From: Flavisphingomonas formosensis
Lineage (GTDB): Bacteria > Pseudomonadota > Alphaproteobacteria > Sphingomonadales > Sphingomonadaceae
DNA length: 64,000 nt
Assembly (NCBI RefSeq): GCF_009755815.1
Contig: NZ_WRPK01000014.1
Span: 1-64,000 of the forward strand
Reading direction: 5' to 3'
Shown: positions 15,188-24,069 of the stretch, piece by piece
How the letters are laid out: the number at the start of each line of letters is the position of its first letter
How positions within the stretch are numbered: the first letter of the stretch is position 1
Notes under the pieces: generated by a model
Told to the model about the DNA's origin: nothing
The model's input: the letters and a program-made list of their open reading frames with translations, nothing else
Database searches by the model: none
Position numbers and translations under genes: made by a program

Positions 15188-17578
15188 ATGGACGAGATCC
15201 TTACCGAATTCATCGCCGAAACCCGCGAGACCCTGGAAACCGTCGCGGGCGAACTGGTAGCATGGGAAGCCGTGCCTCAGGATCGCACCCGGCTCGATGG
15301 GATTTTCCGCTTCGTCCATACCGTCAAGGGCAGTTGCGGCTTTCTCGATCTGCCGCGGCTGGAGCGGCTGAGCCATGCCTGCGAGGATGCGCTGGCTGAC
15401 GTACGCGCGGATCGCCGTGTGCCCGATGCGATGCTGGTGGATGCGGTACTCGCGATCATCGACCGTATCGTCGAGCTGATCGATGCGCTGGAAGCGCAGG
15501 GCGTATGCCCGTCGGGCGATGACCGCGACTTGATCGAGGCGTTGGCTGAACGCCGACCTGAACCGCCGACCGCCCTGCTCAGATGTCCGTCCGAGCCCGA
15601 GCCGGATCTCTGCAACGAGGGAGAACCGCCGCTTCCCACGGCGCCAGCTTCCACTCCGCGCGCGCCCTCGCGCAGCATCCGCCTCCAGATCGATCTGCTC
15701 GATCGAATGATGGCGGGTATTTCGGACATGGTGCTGGCCCGCAACGAACTGGCGCGCCGGCTGCGTGAGATTTCGAGCGACCCCGGAGTCGATGCCGCGT
15801 TCGAACGGCTTTCAACCTCTGTCGCGGAAATGCGCGATACGATCACCCGGACGCGCATGCAGCGGATCGAGGCGCTATTCTCCGGCCTGCCGCGGCTGCT
15901 TCGCGACGTTTCCGCGGAACTCGGCAAAACGGTGATGCTCGAAGTCGATGGGGCCGATGTCGAGCTCGATCGCGAGATGATCGAGGTAATCCGCGATCCC
16001 CTGACCCACATCATCCGCAACGCGATCGACCATGGCATCGAGCCGCCTGGGGCGCGTCTCGAGCTGGGCAAGCCGGCGATCGGCCGCTTGAGCGTGGCGG
16101 CGCGCCAGGCAGGCAACCAGATCGTCATCGAAGTGGCGGACGATGGTCGCGGCATCGATTCGGAGCGACTGGTACAGCGCGCCATCGCCGCCGGAATCCT
16201 GTCCGCCGATGCAGCCCGGGGATTGTCCGCGGCTGCGCGGCTGGCCCTGATCTTCGAGCCGGGTCTGTCGACGGCGCAAGAGGTTACGGCCATATCCGGG
16301 CGCGGGGTCGGGATGGACGTGGTCAAATCCAATATCGAACGCATCGGCGGCGTGGTCGAGATAGACAGTCGTCCGGGTTCGGGACTCAAGCTGACGCTTC
16401 GCGTACCCCTGACCCTCACCATCATCCCGGCATTGACGATCGAGGCGGGTGGGCTGACCTTTGCGCTGCCCCGCGCGGCGATCGACGAGATCGTCCGGGT
16501 GGCGGGCGAATCGGTACGGCTCGAATCACTCGGTGGCGCACTCATCGCCAACATCCGCGGGCGGCGCATGCCCGTTGCATGCCTTGCGCGGATCATCGAC
16601 GCCGAGGATGCGCCGGAGCAATCCACCATGCTCGTGGTGCTCAAGCCGGCGGGGGGCGAGGCTTATGCGCTTGCCGTCGCGGCAGTGCACGATCATGAGG
16701 AACTGGTGATCAAGCCTGCGGCGCCGGTGGTGATGGCGGCCGGCATCTATGCAGGCGCGGCGCTGCCGGACAATGGCCGGCCGATTCTGCTGCTCGATCC
16801 CGCCGGGCTCGCGGTCGCGGGCGGCGTTTCGTGGAGCGAGACTGCACGGATCGAGCCCGAAGTTCCAGTTGCCGCGATCGAGGCGGTGCCGACACTGCTT
16901 TTCCGGGACAGCGACGGCGTCGAACGCGGCATCCGTCTCTCGCTGGTGGAGAGGATCGAGGACATTCCAGCCCAGAGCGTGAAGATGAGCGCGGGACGCC
17001 TGCGGGTCGTACGCGACGGTCGCTTGTTGCCGCTGATCAGTGGCGAAGGCCTGGACGGACGCGAGATAATCCGGATCCTGCGCATCAGCGATGGCGAGAT
17101 TGCGTTGGCCTATGCGATCGACACGGTGCGAGACATCGTCGACCTCACGACCAGCCTCACGCCGGCCGCCCGGCCCGGCCCGGTTGCGGGCGTGGCATTG
17201 GTGGATGGGCAGCCGGTGGAGATGCTGGATCCGCACTGGTTGTTCGCGGAGGGCGGAGCGATCCCGCTGGCGGCTGAGCCCGAGCGGCCGATATGCCTGC
17301 TGACCGGGGATGACGGTAGCTGGACGCGAGAGATATTGCGCCCACTGGTCGAGTCGAATGGCTATCGCGTCCTGTTCGCGAGGGAACCATCGCCGTCCGA
17401 TGTGGCGCTCGTGATCGCCTGCGATGCGCCGGAACCTGCCGGCACGCGCAGTCCGGTCGTACGGCTGCGCTGGCAGCGCGAAACCGCGGGTGCGCCGGCC
17501 GGGAGCATCTATCGCTACGATCGGCCGGCCTTGCTGGATGCCCTGAAAGCCGGCCTCGCGCAGGGAGGCCATAGATGA
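15188..17578 (+). CDS. cheA: Chemotaxis histidine kinase CheA with two CheW-like domains and a receiver-like tail
   Basis: A 796-residue kinase. Order: Hpt domain with phospho-site H44 (FRFVHTVKGSCGF); linker; dimerisation helices (residues about 170-240); HATPase with N box HIIRNAIDHGIE, G1 DDGRGID and G2 SGRGVGMDVVKSNIERIGG; a first CheW-like domain (about 400-530); a second CheW-like stretch (about 555-680); and a receiver-like C-terminus (from about 695) that lacks the usual lysine and threonine, so it is probably degenerate. Classic CheA has a P2 domain for CheY/CheB docking; the linker here is short and Pro-rich. It overlaps cheW by 4 bases (ATGA). It phosphorylates CheY/CheB in response to receptors encoded elsewhere. 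Confidence 0.9.
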   Translation: MDEILTEFIAETRETLETVAGELVAWEAVPQDRTRLDGIFRFVHTVKGSCGFLDLPRLERLSHACEDALADVRADRRVPDAMLVDAVLAIIDRIVELIDALEAQGVCPSGDDRDLIEALAERRPEPPTALLRCPSEPEPDLCNEGEPPLPTAPASTPRAPSRSIRLQIDLLDRMMAGISDMVLARNELARRLREISSDPGVDAAFERLSTSVAEMRDTITRTRMQRIEALFSGLPRLLRDVSAELGKTVMLEVDGADVELDREMIEVIRDPLTHIIRNAIDHGIEPPGARLELGKPAIGRLSVAARQAGNQIVIEVADDGRGIDSERLVQRAIAAGILSADAARGLSAAARLALIFEPGLSTAQEVTAISGRGVGMDVVKSNIERIGGVVEIDSRPGSGLKLTLRVPLTLTIIPALTIEAGGLTFALPRAAIDEIVRVAGESVRLESLGGALIANIRGRRMPVACLARIIDAEDAPEQSTMLVVLKPAGGEAYALAVAAVHDHEELVIKPAAPVVMAAGIYAGAALPDNGRPILLLDPAGLAVAGGVSWSETARIEPEVPVAAIEAVPTLLFRDSDGVERGIRLSLVERIEDIPAQSVKMSAGRLRVVRDGRLLPLISGEGLDGREIIRILRISDGEIALAYAIDTVRDIVDLTTSLTPAARPGPVAGVALVDGQPVEMLDPHWLFAEGGAIPLAAEPERPICLLTGDDGSWTREILRPLVESNGYRVLFAREPSPSDVALVIACDAPEPAGTRSPVVRLRWQRETAGAPAGSIYRYDRPALLDALKAGLAQGGHR

Positions 17579-18009
17579 ACGGGCTATTCCTCGTCGCCCT
17601 GATCGCGGGCGAACGCGTCGTGTTGGCAACCGAGGAGGTTGAGTCGGTCGTGGAGCTCGAGGCAATCACGCCGGTGCCGCGGCTCGCTCCGCATATCGCC
17701 GGATTGACCGCACTGCGCAGTCGGGTTCTGACGGTGATCGACTGCCGGACTGCACTCGGCCTTGGTATGTCGCCGCGCGAGGGCGTGTTGCCGGCGATCG
17801 TCGTCAACATCGAAGGGCATGGCTATGGCCTGCTCGTCGATCATGTCGAGGATGTCGCTACGATCGAAGGCGAGATGGCGCCGATCCTTGCCTCGCTCCA
17901 GCCTGGATGGGCGGTCGCGGGACGGGGCATGGTCACGCTGGAGGGCGATGCGCTGTTGCTCGTCGATCCCGCCGTGCTCGTCGCCGGACCAGCCTTGGCC
18001 GCGGCCTGA
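17575..18009 (+). CDS. cheW: Chemotaxis coupling protein CheW
   Basis: A 144-residue CheW-domain protein (HIAGLTALRSRVLTVIDCRTALGL, then GHGYGLLVDHVEDV) that would bridge receptors to CheA. Shorter than E. coli CheW (167) because the N-terminal strand is compact. Start ATG overlaps the cheA stop, preceded by GGGAGG, indicating translational coupling. Confidence 0.9.
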   Translation: MNGLFLVALIAGERVVLATEEVESVVELEAITPVPRLAPHIAGLTALRSRVLTVIDCRTALGLGMSPREGVLPAIVVNIEGHGYGLLVDHVEDVATIEGEMAPILASLQPGWAVAGRGMVTLEGDALLLVDPAVLVAGPALAAA

Positions 18010-18020
18010 TACTTCGGGCG

Positions 18021-18037
18021 TTAACGAGGTTCTTACC
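18021..18037 (+). promoter_or_regulatory. Weak candidate CtrA-binding site upstream of cheY
   Basis: TTAA-N7-CTTACC, two mismatches from TTAA-N7-TTAACC, in the 100-base gap between cheW and cheY, the only sizeable gap inside the operon. A promoter for cheY-cheB-cheR could lie here. Confidence 0.25.
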
Positions 18038-18110
18038 TTCCTTATCTAGAAATTGGCGAATGTCAGGCGGACTCGCGGAATCGGGATCGTCTAGTAGAAA
18101 GCTCACGCGC

Positions 18111-18476
18111 ATGAAAACCTGTCTGGTTGTCGACGATTCCAAAGTGGTCAGGAAGGTCGCGCGCCATATCCTCGAACGGCTGGATTTTTCCGTGCGCGAG
18201 GCTGCCGACGGGCAGGAGGCGCTTGCCGAATGCCAGGACATGCCGCCGGACGTGGTGCTGCTGGATTGGAACATGCCGGTTATGAGCGGCATCGATTTTT
18301 TGCGTGCTCTGCGTTTCGCCAATATCGCCCGGCGGCCGAAGATCGTGCTGTGCACGACGGAGAATGGCATCGGCCATATCCGCGTCGCCATCGACGCTGG
18401 GGCGGACGAATATATGATGAAACCGTTCGACCGCGAAACGCTGGAAAGCAAGCTGCAGATTGTCGGCGTGGCTTGA
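18111..18476 (+). CDS. cheY: Single-domain response regulator CheY
   Basis: A 121-residue stand-alone receiver domain. Acidic pair D8/D9 (VVDDSK), phospho-acceptor D52 (LLDWNMPVMSG), T82 or T83 in CTTE, and K104 in MMKPFD are all present, so it should be phosphorylated by CheA. It would signal to the flagellar switch or to another target. The ATG at 18111 matches the start of the domain; the 100-base gap upstream may hold a separate promoter. Confidence 0.92.
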   Translation: MKTCLVVDDSKVVRKVARHILERLDFSVREAADGQEALAECQDMPPDVVLLDWNMPVMSGIDFLRALRFANIARRPKIVLCTTENGIGHIRVAIDAGADEYMMKPFDRETLESKLQIVGVA

Positions 18477-18484
18477 GCGCGCCT

Positions 18485-19579
18485 ATGTCCCTCGTCCAGC
18501 CGGCTCGCAGTTCTCGAGCACGCGATTCGATGCGTTCGAGCGTATTGCCGCGCTCTGCGCCGATCCGGCTGATGATCGTCGATGATTCCATCGTCGCACG
18601 AACCGTATTCGCCAACCTGCTCGAGGCGCGGCCCGAATTCCGCATCGTCGGCATGGCATCCTCCGCGGATCAGGCGCTGACGCTGCTCGAGCGCGAGACC
18701 GCCGACATCGTTCTGCTCGACGTGCGCATGCCCGGCACGGATGGACTCACAGCGCTACCGCGCATCATCGAGAAGAGCGGCGGCGCCCGCATCCTGATCG
18801 TCTCGTCCGCCTGCGAGGATGGCGCGGCGGAGACGGTGGAGGCGCTGACCCTCGGTGCCGCCGATACGCTGTTCAAGCCCTGCGCGGGTGAGTTCAACGC
18901 CCAATTCGCGGGCTTGCTCTGCGAGCGGCTTCTGCGCATGGCGCGCGCCGCGCGCCCCCGGATTCAACGGCCGGTCATCTCGCCGCTGCGTCGTGTGCGG
19001 GGGGAGGAACCGATCGCCTGCCTCGGTATCGGTGCATCGACGGGTGGCCTGCACGCTCTGTCCGCCTTTTTTGCGGAGCTGCCGCCCAGCTTTTCGGCGC
19101 CCGTGCTGATCACCCAACATCTGCCAACGGTATTCATGCCTTATTTCGCCGCCCAGCTTCAGGGCATTGCCGGCCGACCCACCGCGGTGGCGCAGGACGG
19201 CATGCCGCTGACGCGCGGCACCATGCTGGTGGCGCCGGGCGACGCGCATATCCGGCTCATGCGCTCGGGTGGCGACGTGCGAGTCCGGTTGGATCGCGCG
19301 CCGGTCTCCAATGGCTGTTTTCCATCGGTCGATCCGATGTTTGAGGCAATGGCGGCGATATTCGGTGCGGGAGCGGCCGGAGTGCTGCTGAGTGGCATGG
19401 GGGCGGATGGATCGGTGGGCGCGGCCGTTCTCGCGGCCGCAGGCGGCGAAATACTGGCTCAGGATCAGGCGACATCGGTGGTGTGGGGCATGCCGGGCGT
19501 GGTCGCAACCGCCGGCCTTGCGTCGGCGGTGCTGCCGCCGGGACAGATTGCCCGTCATCTCGGCGCGCGGGGAGCTTAA
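18485..19579 (+). CDS. cheB: Chemotaxis-specific methylesterase/deamidase CheB
   Basis: About 364 residues: a receiver domain (LMIVDDS, LLDVRMPGTDGL) joined to a CheB methylesterase domain with the catalytic serine in GIGASTGG, histidine in ITQHLP and aspartate in LSGMGADG. It removes methyl groups from receptors to adapt the signal. The receiver has KPC at the usual lysine position. Start ATG at 18485 or 18530; neither has a strong ribosome-binding site. It follows cheY by 8 bases. Confidence 0.93.
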   Translation: MSLVQPARSSRARDSMRSSVLPRSAPIRLMIVDDSIVARTVFANLLEARPEFRIVGMASSADQALTLLERETADIVLLDVRMPGTDGLTALPRIIEKSGGARILIVSSACEDGAAETVEALTLGAADTLFKPCAGEFNAQFAGLLCERLLRMARAARPRIQRPVISPLRRVRGEEPIACLGIGASTGGLHALSAFFAELPPSFSAPVLITQHLPTVFMPYFAAQLQGIAGRPTAVAQDGMPLTRGTMLVAPGDAHIRLMRSGGDVRVRLDRAPVSNGCFPSVDPMFEAMAAIFGAGAAGVLLSGMGADGSVGAAVLAAAGGEILAQDQATSVVWGMPGVVATAGLASAVLPPGQIARHLGARGA

Positions 19580-19582
19580 GAC

Positions 19583-20443
19583 ATGGAACTGAGCGCCGCC
19601 GCCACCCGTATCCTGGCGGGCCTCCTGGAAGCGCGTACCGGGCAGCAACTGAGCACCGGCCGTCAATGGCGGCTCGACACGGCGCTGGTGCCGATCATGC
19701 GCGCGCGTGGCATCGAAAGCGTCGACCTGCTCGTGGCGGCGCTGGTCGGCGGGCGGGACGCGCGACTCGCCGATGCGGTCATCGAAGCGTTGCTCAATAA
19801 CGAAACCTCCTTCTTCCGCGATCATGGTCCATTTCAGCAGCTGATGGGTCCCGTGCTCTCCCGGCTCCATTCAGCCAGGGCGGGAGCGCGTCGGTTGCGC
19901 GTGTGGAGCGTCGGGTGCTCGACCGGGCAGGAGCCTTACTCGCTGGCGATGGGTCTTGCCGAACAGGCGGATCTGTGGCGCGGCTGGACGATCGATATTC
20001 AGGCGACCGACGTCTCCCGATCCGCGACAGCACGGGCGCGCGAGGGGCTCTACACGCAGTTCGAGGTGCAGCGCGGCTTGCCCGTGCGGCAATTGCTGCG
20101 CTGGTTCGATCGCGAGGGCGAGCAGTGGCGCCTCGTGCAGGCGTTGCGGGAGAAGGTCCGTTTCCACGTCCACAGCCTGACGGAGCCGATGCCGTTACCG
20201 GGCATGTTCGATGTCATATTGTGCCGCAACGTGCTGCTCTATTTCCCGCCGCCGATGCGGCGGGCAGTGCTCGATCGGCTGGGTCGCGCGATCGCGCCGG
20301 ACGGAGTGTTGATGTTAGGCGCGGGCGAGACGATCATTGATCAGACCGAACGGTTCGAGCCCGATCCGGCGGCGCGCGGCTTCTATCGCCTGCGTGAGAC
20401 CCCCCGGCCCATCCAGCTCGCCGCCATTCCCGGCTTTGCCTGA
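19583..20443 (+). CDS. cheR: Chemoreceptor glutamate methyltransferase CheR
   Basis: A 286-residue SAM-dependent methyltransferase. The N-terminal helical domain is followed by NNETSFFRD, the SAM-binding loop VWSVGCSTGQEPYSLAM, ATDVSRSAT, and FDVILCRNVLLYF, the standard CheR motifs. It is 3 bases after cheB and ends the operon. With CheB it forms the adaptation pair, so methyl-accepting receptors must exist elsewhere in the genome. Confidence 0.95.
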   Translation: MELSAAATRILAGLLEARTGQQLSTGRQWRLDTALVPIMRARGIESVDLLVAALVGGRDARLADAVIEALLNNETSFFRDHGPFQQLMGPVLSRLHSARAGARRLRVWSVGCSTGQEPYSLAMGLAEQADLWRGWTIDIQATDVSRSATARAREGLYTQFEVQRGLPVRQLLRWFDREGEQWRLVQALREKVRFHVHSLTEPMPLPGMFDVILCRNVLLYFPPPMRRAVLDRLGRAIAPDGVLMLGAGETIIDQTERFEPDPAARGFYRLRETPRPIQLAAIPGFA

Positions 20444-20487
20444 CGAAAATTCCTTTTTCGCCTCGTAATCTCGGCTATGGCCGGTGC

Positions 20488-21402
20488 ATGGAGAGAGTGA
20501 CCGCCGTTCGAACGAGCCCCTTGTCGGCGTTCGATACCGCCTTGGCCGCGGCGATCACCTTTTTCTGGGGCATCAACATCGTCGCGATCACTATAGTCGT
20601 GCGCGATACGGCGCCGTTGACCGCCGCGATGCTGCGGCAGTGCGCGGTCATGCTGGTATGCCTGCCGTTCCTGCGGATCGTGCCGGGCAAGATGAAGGCC
20701 CTGCTGCTCGTCGGCGTGATGCAGGGTGCTGCCTTCCTCATCTTCTCGAACCTAGCCTTGCGCATCGGTCACAATGTCAGCGCATTGTCGATCGCCGCGC
20801 AGCTCGGCGTGCCGTTCGCCCTGCTGCTCGGCGTGCTGTTCGAGGGCGAGCGTATCGCGCTGCTGCGGCTGTTCGGCATCGTGCTGGCGTTCGGCGGCGT
20901 CGTCGTGATGGTGTTCGATCCGGCTGCCGTCCATGAGGGCCCGGGCCTTGCCGTGATGAGTTTCGGCACGCTGATGTGGGCGATCGGCTCGTTGCTCGTG
21001 CGGCGCTTGGGCGCTGTTTCCGTGCTGACCATTTACGCCTGGATCGGGCTGATCGGTTTCGCGTTGCTGCTACCGCTCTCCATCGTGCTGGAGCCGCAGG
21101 CGGTTCGCCACATCCCGGCCCTCAACGCGCAGGATTGGGGATGGGTGCTCTTCTCGGCGATCGGCACCACTTTGATCGGCCATGGCGGCATGGCATGGCT
21201 GCTCCAGAAGCATCCGATCACGCGGGTGATGCCGTTGACGCTGGGCGCGCCGGTAGTCGCGGTGATCGGATCGGCGGTGGCGTTCGACATCGTGCTGACG
21301 CCGATCGTGATCCTGGGCGCGGCGCTTTCCATCGCCGGCGTCACCATCATCGCGCTGCGCAGCGCGGAGAAGGGGCGGCCGATCGAGGAGCCGGTGGTAT
21401 GA
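20488..21402 (+). CDS. EamA-family (drug/metabolite) transporter
   Basis: A 304-residue protein with ten hydrophobic segments arranged as two EamA repeats, the layout of DMT-superfamily exporters such as RhaT/YdcZ-like and amino-acid exporters (YdeD-like). The first repeat begins with ITFFWGINIVAITI and the second near GTLMWAIGSLLVRR. The substrate cannot be told. Its stop overlaps the start of the amidase gene (ATGA), so they are cotranscribed. Confidence 0.85.
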   Translation: MERVTAVRTSPLSAFDTALAAAITFFWGINIVAITIVVRDTAPLTAAMLRQCAVMLVCLPFLRIVPGKMKALLLVGVMQGAAFLIFSNLALRIGHNVSALSIAAQLGVPFALLLGVLFEGERIALLRLFGIVLAFGGVVVMVFDPAAVHEGPGLAVMSFGTLMWAIGSLLVRRLGAVSVLTIYAWIGLIGFALLLPLSIVLEPQAVRHIPALNAQDWGWVLFSAIGTTLIGHGGMAWLLQKHPITRVMPLTLGAPVVAVIGSAVAFDIVLTPIVILGAALSIAGVTIIALRSAEKGRPIEEPVV

Positions 21403-22094
21403 GCGAGATCATCGACTGCCCGTCCCCTAATTTCGACGACCGCAGCTTGCCGGTCTCGATTCTGGTGCTGCATTATACGGGCATGCAGGATGCGGCTTCG
21501 GCCATCTCCTGGCTGATCAACCCGACTTCGAAGGTCTCGTGCCATTATGTCGTGGCCGAGGATGGGCAGGTGCTCCGCCTCGTCGAGGAGGAGAAGCGCG
21601 CCTGGCATGCCGGTCGTTCGAAATGGCGCGGCATCACCGACGTGAACTCGGCGAGCATCGGCATCGAGATAGTCAATCCCGGCCACGAATGGGGCTATCG
21701 GCCCTTTCCGGAGGCGCAAATGACCGCGCTGACGCCGCTTGTGGCGGAAATCGTACGCACCTTCGACATAGCGCCGGCGAACGTGGTCGGCCATTCGGAT
21801 GTCGCCCCGGCACGCAAGCAGGATCCGGGCGAGCTGTTCGATTGGGAGAGGCTGGCCAGGCTCGGGCTCGCTTTGCCGCGGCCCGGCCGCAGCCTGGCCG
21901 ACCCGCATTGGACCGACGGGGGCTTCCTGCTGGCGCTCGACCGCTTCGGCTATGACGTCGCCGACGGGCCGGCGGCGGTACGCGCTTTCCAGCGGCGCTG
22001 GCGTCCCGAAGCGATCGATGGCGTGATCGACGGGCAATGCCGCGCGATCCTTTTGTCGTTGCTCTTGGATCGCGAGCGCGGCCACGCTAGATAG
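21399..22094 (+). CDS. N-acetylmuramoyl-L-alanine amidase, AmpD/AmiD-like
   Basis: A 231-residue amidase_2 protein. Zinc ligands are the histidine in LVLHYTG, the late histidine in VVGHSDVAP and the aspartate in KQDPGELFDW. A C-terminal peptidoglycan-binding-type helical motif (VRAFQRRWRPEAIDGVID) follows. The absence of a signal peptide points to cytoplasmic recycling of anhydromuropeptides, as in AmpD, which in species with an ampR-ampC system also affects beta-lactamase induction. Longer than E. coli AmpD (183) because of the C-terminal domain, nearer AmiD in layout. Confidence 0.88.
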   Translation: MSEIIDCPSPNFDDRSLPVSILVLHYTGMQDAASAISWLINPTSKVSCHYVVAEDGQVLRLVEEEKRAWHAGRSKWRGITDVNSASIGIEIVNPGHEWGYRPFPEAQMTALTPLVAEIVRTFDIAPANVVGHSDVAPARKQDPGELFDWERLARLGLALPRPGRSLADPHWTDGGFLLALDRFGYDVADGPAAVRAFQRRWRPEAIDGVIDGQCRAILLSLLLDRERGHAR

Positions 22095-22099
22095 CCGCC

Positions 22100-22463
22100 A
22101 GCCAGAGGGTCGGGCGATCGCCGCTTTCATGTGAAAGGGGAGGAAAGTCCGGGCTCCAGGGAGAAACGGTGCCGGGTAACGCCCGGCGGGAGCAATCCTA
22201 GGGAAAGTGCCACAGAAAGCATACCGCCCGCGCTTCGGCCGGGTAAGGTCGAACGGGTGCGGCAAGAGCGCACCGCGCTGCCGGCAACGGGAGCGGCATG
22301 GTAAACCCCACCGGGAGCAAGACCGAATAGGGGCGGCACATGGCTTCTCCAGCCTGCCGCCCGGGTTGGTTGCTGGAGGACGGGAGCGATCCCGTCCCTA
22401 GAGGAATGATCGCCCATCCGGCCTCGGCCGGTGGACAGAACCCGGCTTACAGACCCTCTGGCT
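22100..22463 (+). ncRNA. rnpB: RNase P RNA, bacterial class A
   Basis: The catalytic RNA of RNase P, which matures tRNA 5' ends. P1 pairs GCCAGAGGGTC at the 5' end with GACCCTCTGGC at the 3' end. Conserved blocks are GAGGAAAGTCCGGGCTCC, GGTAACGCCCGGCGGG, AAGAGCGCACCG, GGTAAACCCCACC and ACAGAACCCGGCTTACAG. Length of about 364 is normal. It begins immediately after the amidase gene. A weak stem (CCCCGC-GGAAA-GCGGG at 22469-22484) follows but has no U run. Confidence 0.97.
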
Positions 22464-22525
22464 TTACACCCCGCGGAAAGCGGGTCACGCTTCCTTCTGT
22501 CAGTTCGTTCATGGAGGGGCGGATT

Positions 22526-23125
22526 ATGGATATCGTCAGTCGCGCAAAGGCCATGCTGATGTCACCGAAGACCGAATGGCAGGTGGTGGCGTCCGAACCG
22601 GCCACGGTGAAGGAATTGTTCACCGGTTATGCCGCGATCATGGCGCTGCTGCCCGTCGTCGGCGGCCTGCTCAAGATGCTGCTGATCCGTACGCCCTTCG
22701 GCATGATGGGTCTGCCCTTCGGTGGCTATGTCGCGCCCTTGTTGCTGAGCTACGTCATCGGTCTCGCGCTGATCTATGCCGTCATCTTGATTGCGGACGC
22801 GCTCGCACCGAGCTTCGACGGCGCGAAGAACCAGATCGCCGCGGCGAAGCTGATCATCTACGCGTCCACACCGGTTTGGATAGCCGGCTTCTTCCACTTC
22901 ATTCCCGGCCTCGCGTCGCTGCTCACGCTGCTCGGCTTCGCGTACGGCGCGTATCTCCTCTATCTCGGCGCGACGGTGCTGATGAAGGTCCCGGAGGTGA
23001 AGGCCGGCGGATATACGGTCGTAATCATCGTGATCTGGATCCTGCTGGCCATGTTCATCGGCGGACTGATCGTCGGTGCGGTACTCGGCAGCCTCTTCTT
23101 CGGGGGGCTTGTTTCGCCATTGTAA
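22526..23125 (+). CDS. Yip1-family integral membrane protein
   Basis: A 199-residue protein with five hydrophobic segments of the Yip1 superfamily: a short cytoplasmic start (MDIVSRAKAMLMSPKTEWQV), then the membrane domain. Bacterial members have no assigned function. ATG 22526 has GGAGGGG ten bases upstream. It stands between rnpB and the J-domain gene. Confidence 0.8.
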   Translation: MDIVSRAKAMLMSPKTEWQVVASEPATVKELFTGYAAIMALLPVVGGLLKMLLIRTPFGMMGLPFGGYVAPLLLSYVIGLALIYAVILIADALAPSFDGAKNQIAAAKLIIYASTPVWIAGFFHFIPGLASLLTLLGFAYGAYLLYLGATVLMKVPEVKAGGYTVVIIVIWILLAMFIGGLIVGAVLGSLFFGGLVSPL

Positions 23126-23185
23126 GCCGGGATCGGCAGATCCGGCGTGGCTTCATCCCGGCTGGATGTGCTAGGATCGGCGTCT

Positions 23186-23731
23186 ATGACCCGATCCTCC
23201 CGATCCTATGACTGGGGTTTTCCCCGCTGGCGCGGCTATGGCAGCGAACGCGGCGCGACCAAGGTACGGCTTTGCGACCGGGAAGGGTGCGATCAGCCAG
23301 GGGACAGGCCCGCGCCAAAATCGCCAAACAGCCCCGACCGCTGGTGGTTCTGTGAGGCGCATGCGGCCGAATATAACCGCAACTGGAATTATTTCGAGGG
23401 ATTGAGCGCCGAGGAAGCTGCCAAGCGCGAGGCCGATGAGCGGCGGACGGCCTCGGGATTCGCCTCGTCCTCGCACCATCAGTGGGGCGGTCCGGGGGAT
23501 GGAACCCGCACCCGTGACGAATTGCGCGCGCTGGAGGTGCTCGGAGTCGATAGCGACGCCGATTTCGAGGAGATCAAATCCGCCTGGCGCCGACTGGCCA
23601 AGGAGAATCATCCGGACGTGCGGCCTGGCGATGCGCAGGCTGCGGTTCGTTTCCAGTCCATCCAGGCGGCGTTCGAAGTGCTGCGGCGCGCGGAGGAACG
23701 CAAGCCGGCATCGTCGCGTTCAAATCGGTGA
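23186..23731 (+). CDS. J-domain protein with an N-terminal Cys/His zinc-like motif
   Basis: A 181-residue protein. The last 65 residues are a J domain ([31 protein letters not shown]) with an intact HPD motif, so it should stimulate an Hsp70 ATPase. The N-terminal part has CDREGC and, about 30 residues on, [15 protein letters not shown], a C-x4-C/C-x2-H arrangement that could bind zinc. This architecture, with the J domain at the C-terminus, is seen in alphaproteobacterial DnaJ-like proteins of unknown client. One base separates it from the ferredoxin gene. Confidence 0.82.
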   Translation: MTRSSRSYDWGFPRWRGYGSERGATKVRLCDREGCDQPGDRPAPKSPNSPDRWWFCEAHAAEYNRNWNYFEGLSAEEAAKREADERRTASGFASSSHHQWGGPGDGTRTRDELRALEVLGVDSDADFEEIKSAWRRLAKENHPDVRPGDAQAAVRFQSIQAAFEVLRRAEERKPASSRSNR

Positions 23732-23732
23732 G

Positions 23733-24029
23733 ATGAAAAGTCACGTACGCAGCCGCTGGCAGGGCGCGATCCTCGTGTGCCGCAAATGTTCCAAGAAGCT
23801 CAAGGGCGGGTTCGGCTATGACGGCAAACAGCCTATCGCCAAGGTGCTCCGCAAGGCGCTGGACGGCGGCAAGGGACGCAAGGCGCGCATGGGCATCGTC
23901 GAGGTCGGATGTCTCGACATCTGCCCCAAGGGTGCGGTGACGCTGATCGATACCGCGCATCCGGACGAATGGCTGGTCGTCAAGGCGGGAACGACGGTGG
24001 ACGATCTGACGAAGCGGCTGGGTCGGTAA
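23733..24029 (+). CDS. Thioredoxin-like [2Fe-2S] ferredoxin family protein
   Basis: A 98-residue protein of the small thioredoxin-fold [2Fe-2S] type. Cysteines: CRKC at the N-terminus and the C-terminal CLDICPKGAV, the pattern that binds a [2Fe-2S] cluster in thioredoxin-like ferredoxins. Its function as an electron carrier is assumed from the fold. It follows the J-domain gene by one base and is convergent with sufE, another Fe-S gene. Confidence 0.82.
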   Translation: MKSHVRSRWQGAILVCRKCSKKLKGGFGYDGKQPIAKVLRKALDGGKGRKARMGIVEVGCLDICPKGAVTLIDTAHPDEWLVVKAGTTVDDLTKRLGR

Positions 24030-24069
24030 TCAACCCTCATCCCGACCAAAGTCGGCCTGACGAGCAGGG

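Noticed and set aside
15277-16644. A 455-codon minus-strand frame inside cheA
   Set aside because: Ser/Arg-rich shadow of a strongly supported gene.
20444-20487. Weak A/T stem (CGAAAA...TTTTTCG) after cheR as a terminator
   Set aside because: The stem is very short and A/T-rich; too weak to call.
22469-22484. Stem CCCCGC-GGAAA-GCGGG after rnpB as a terminator
   Set aside because: Short, GC-rich and not followed by a U run.
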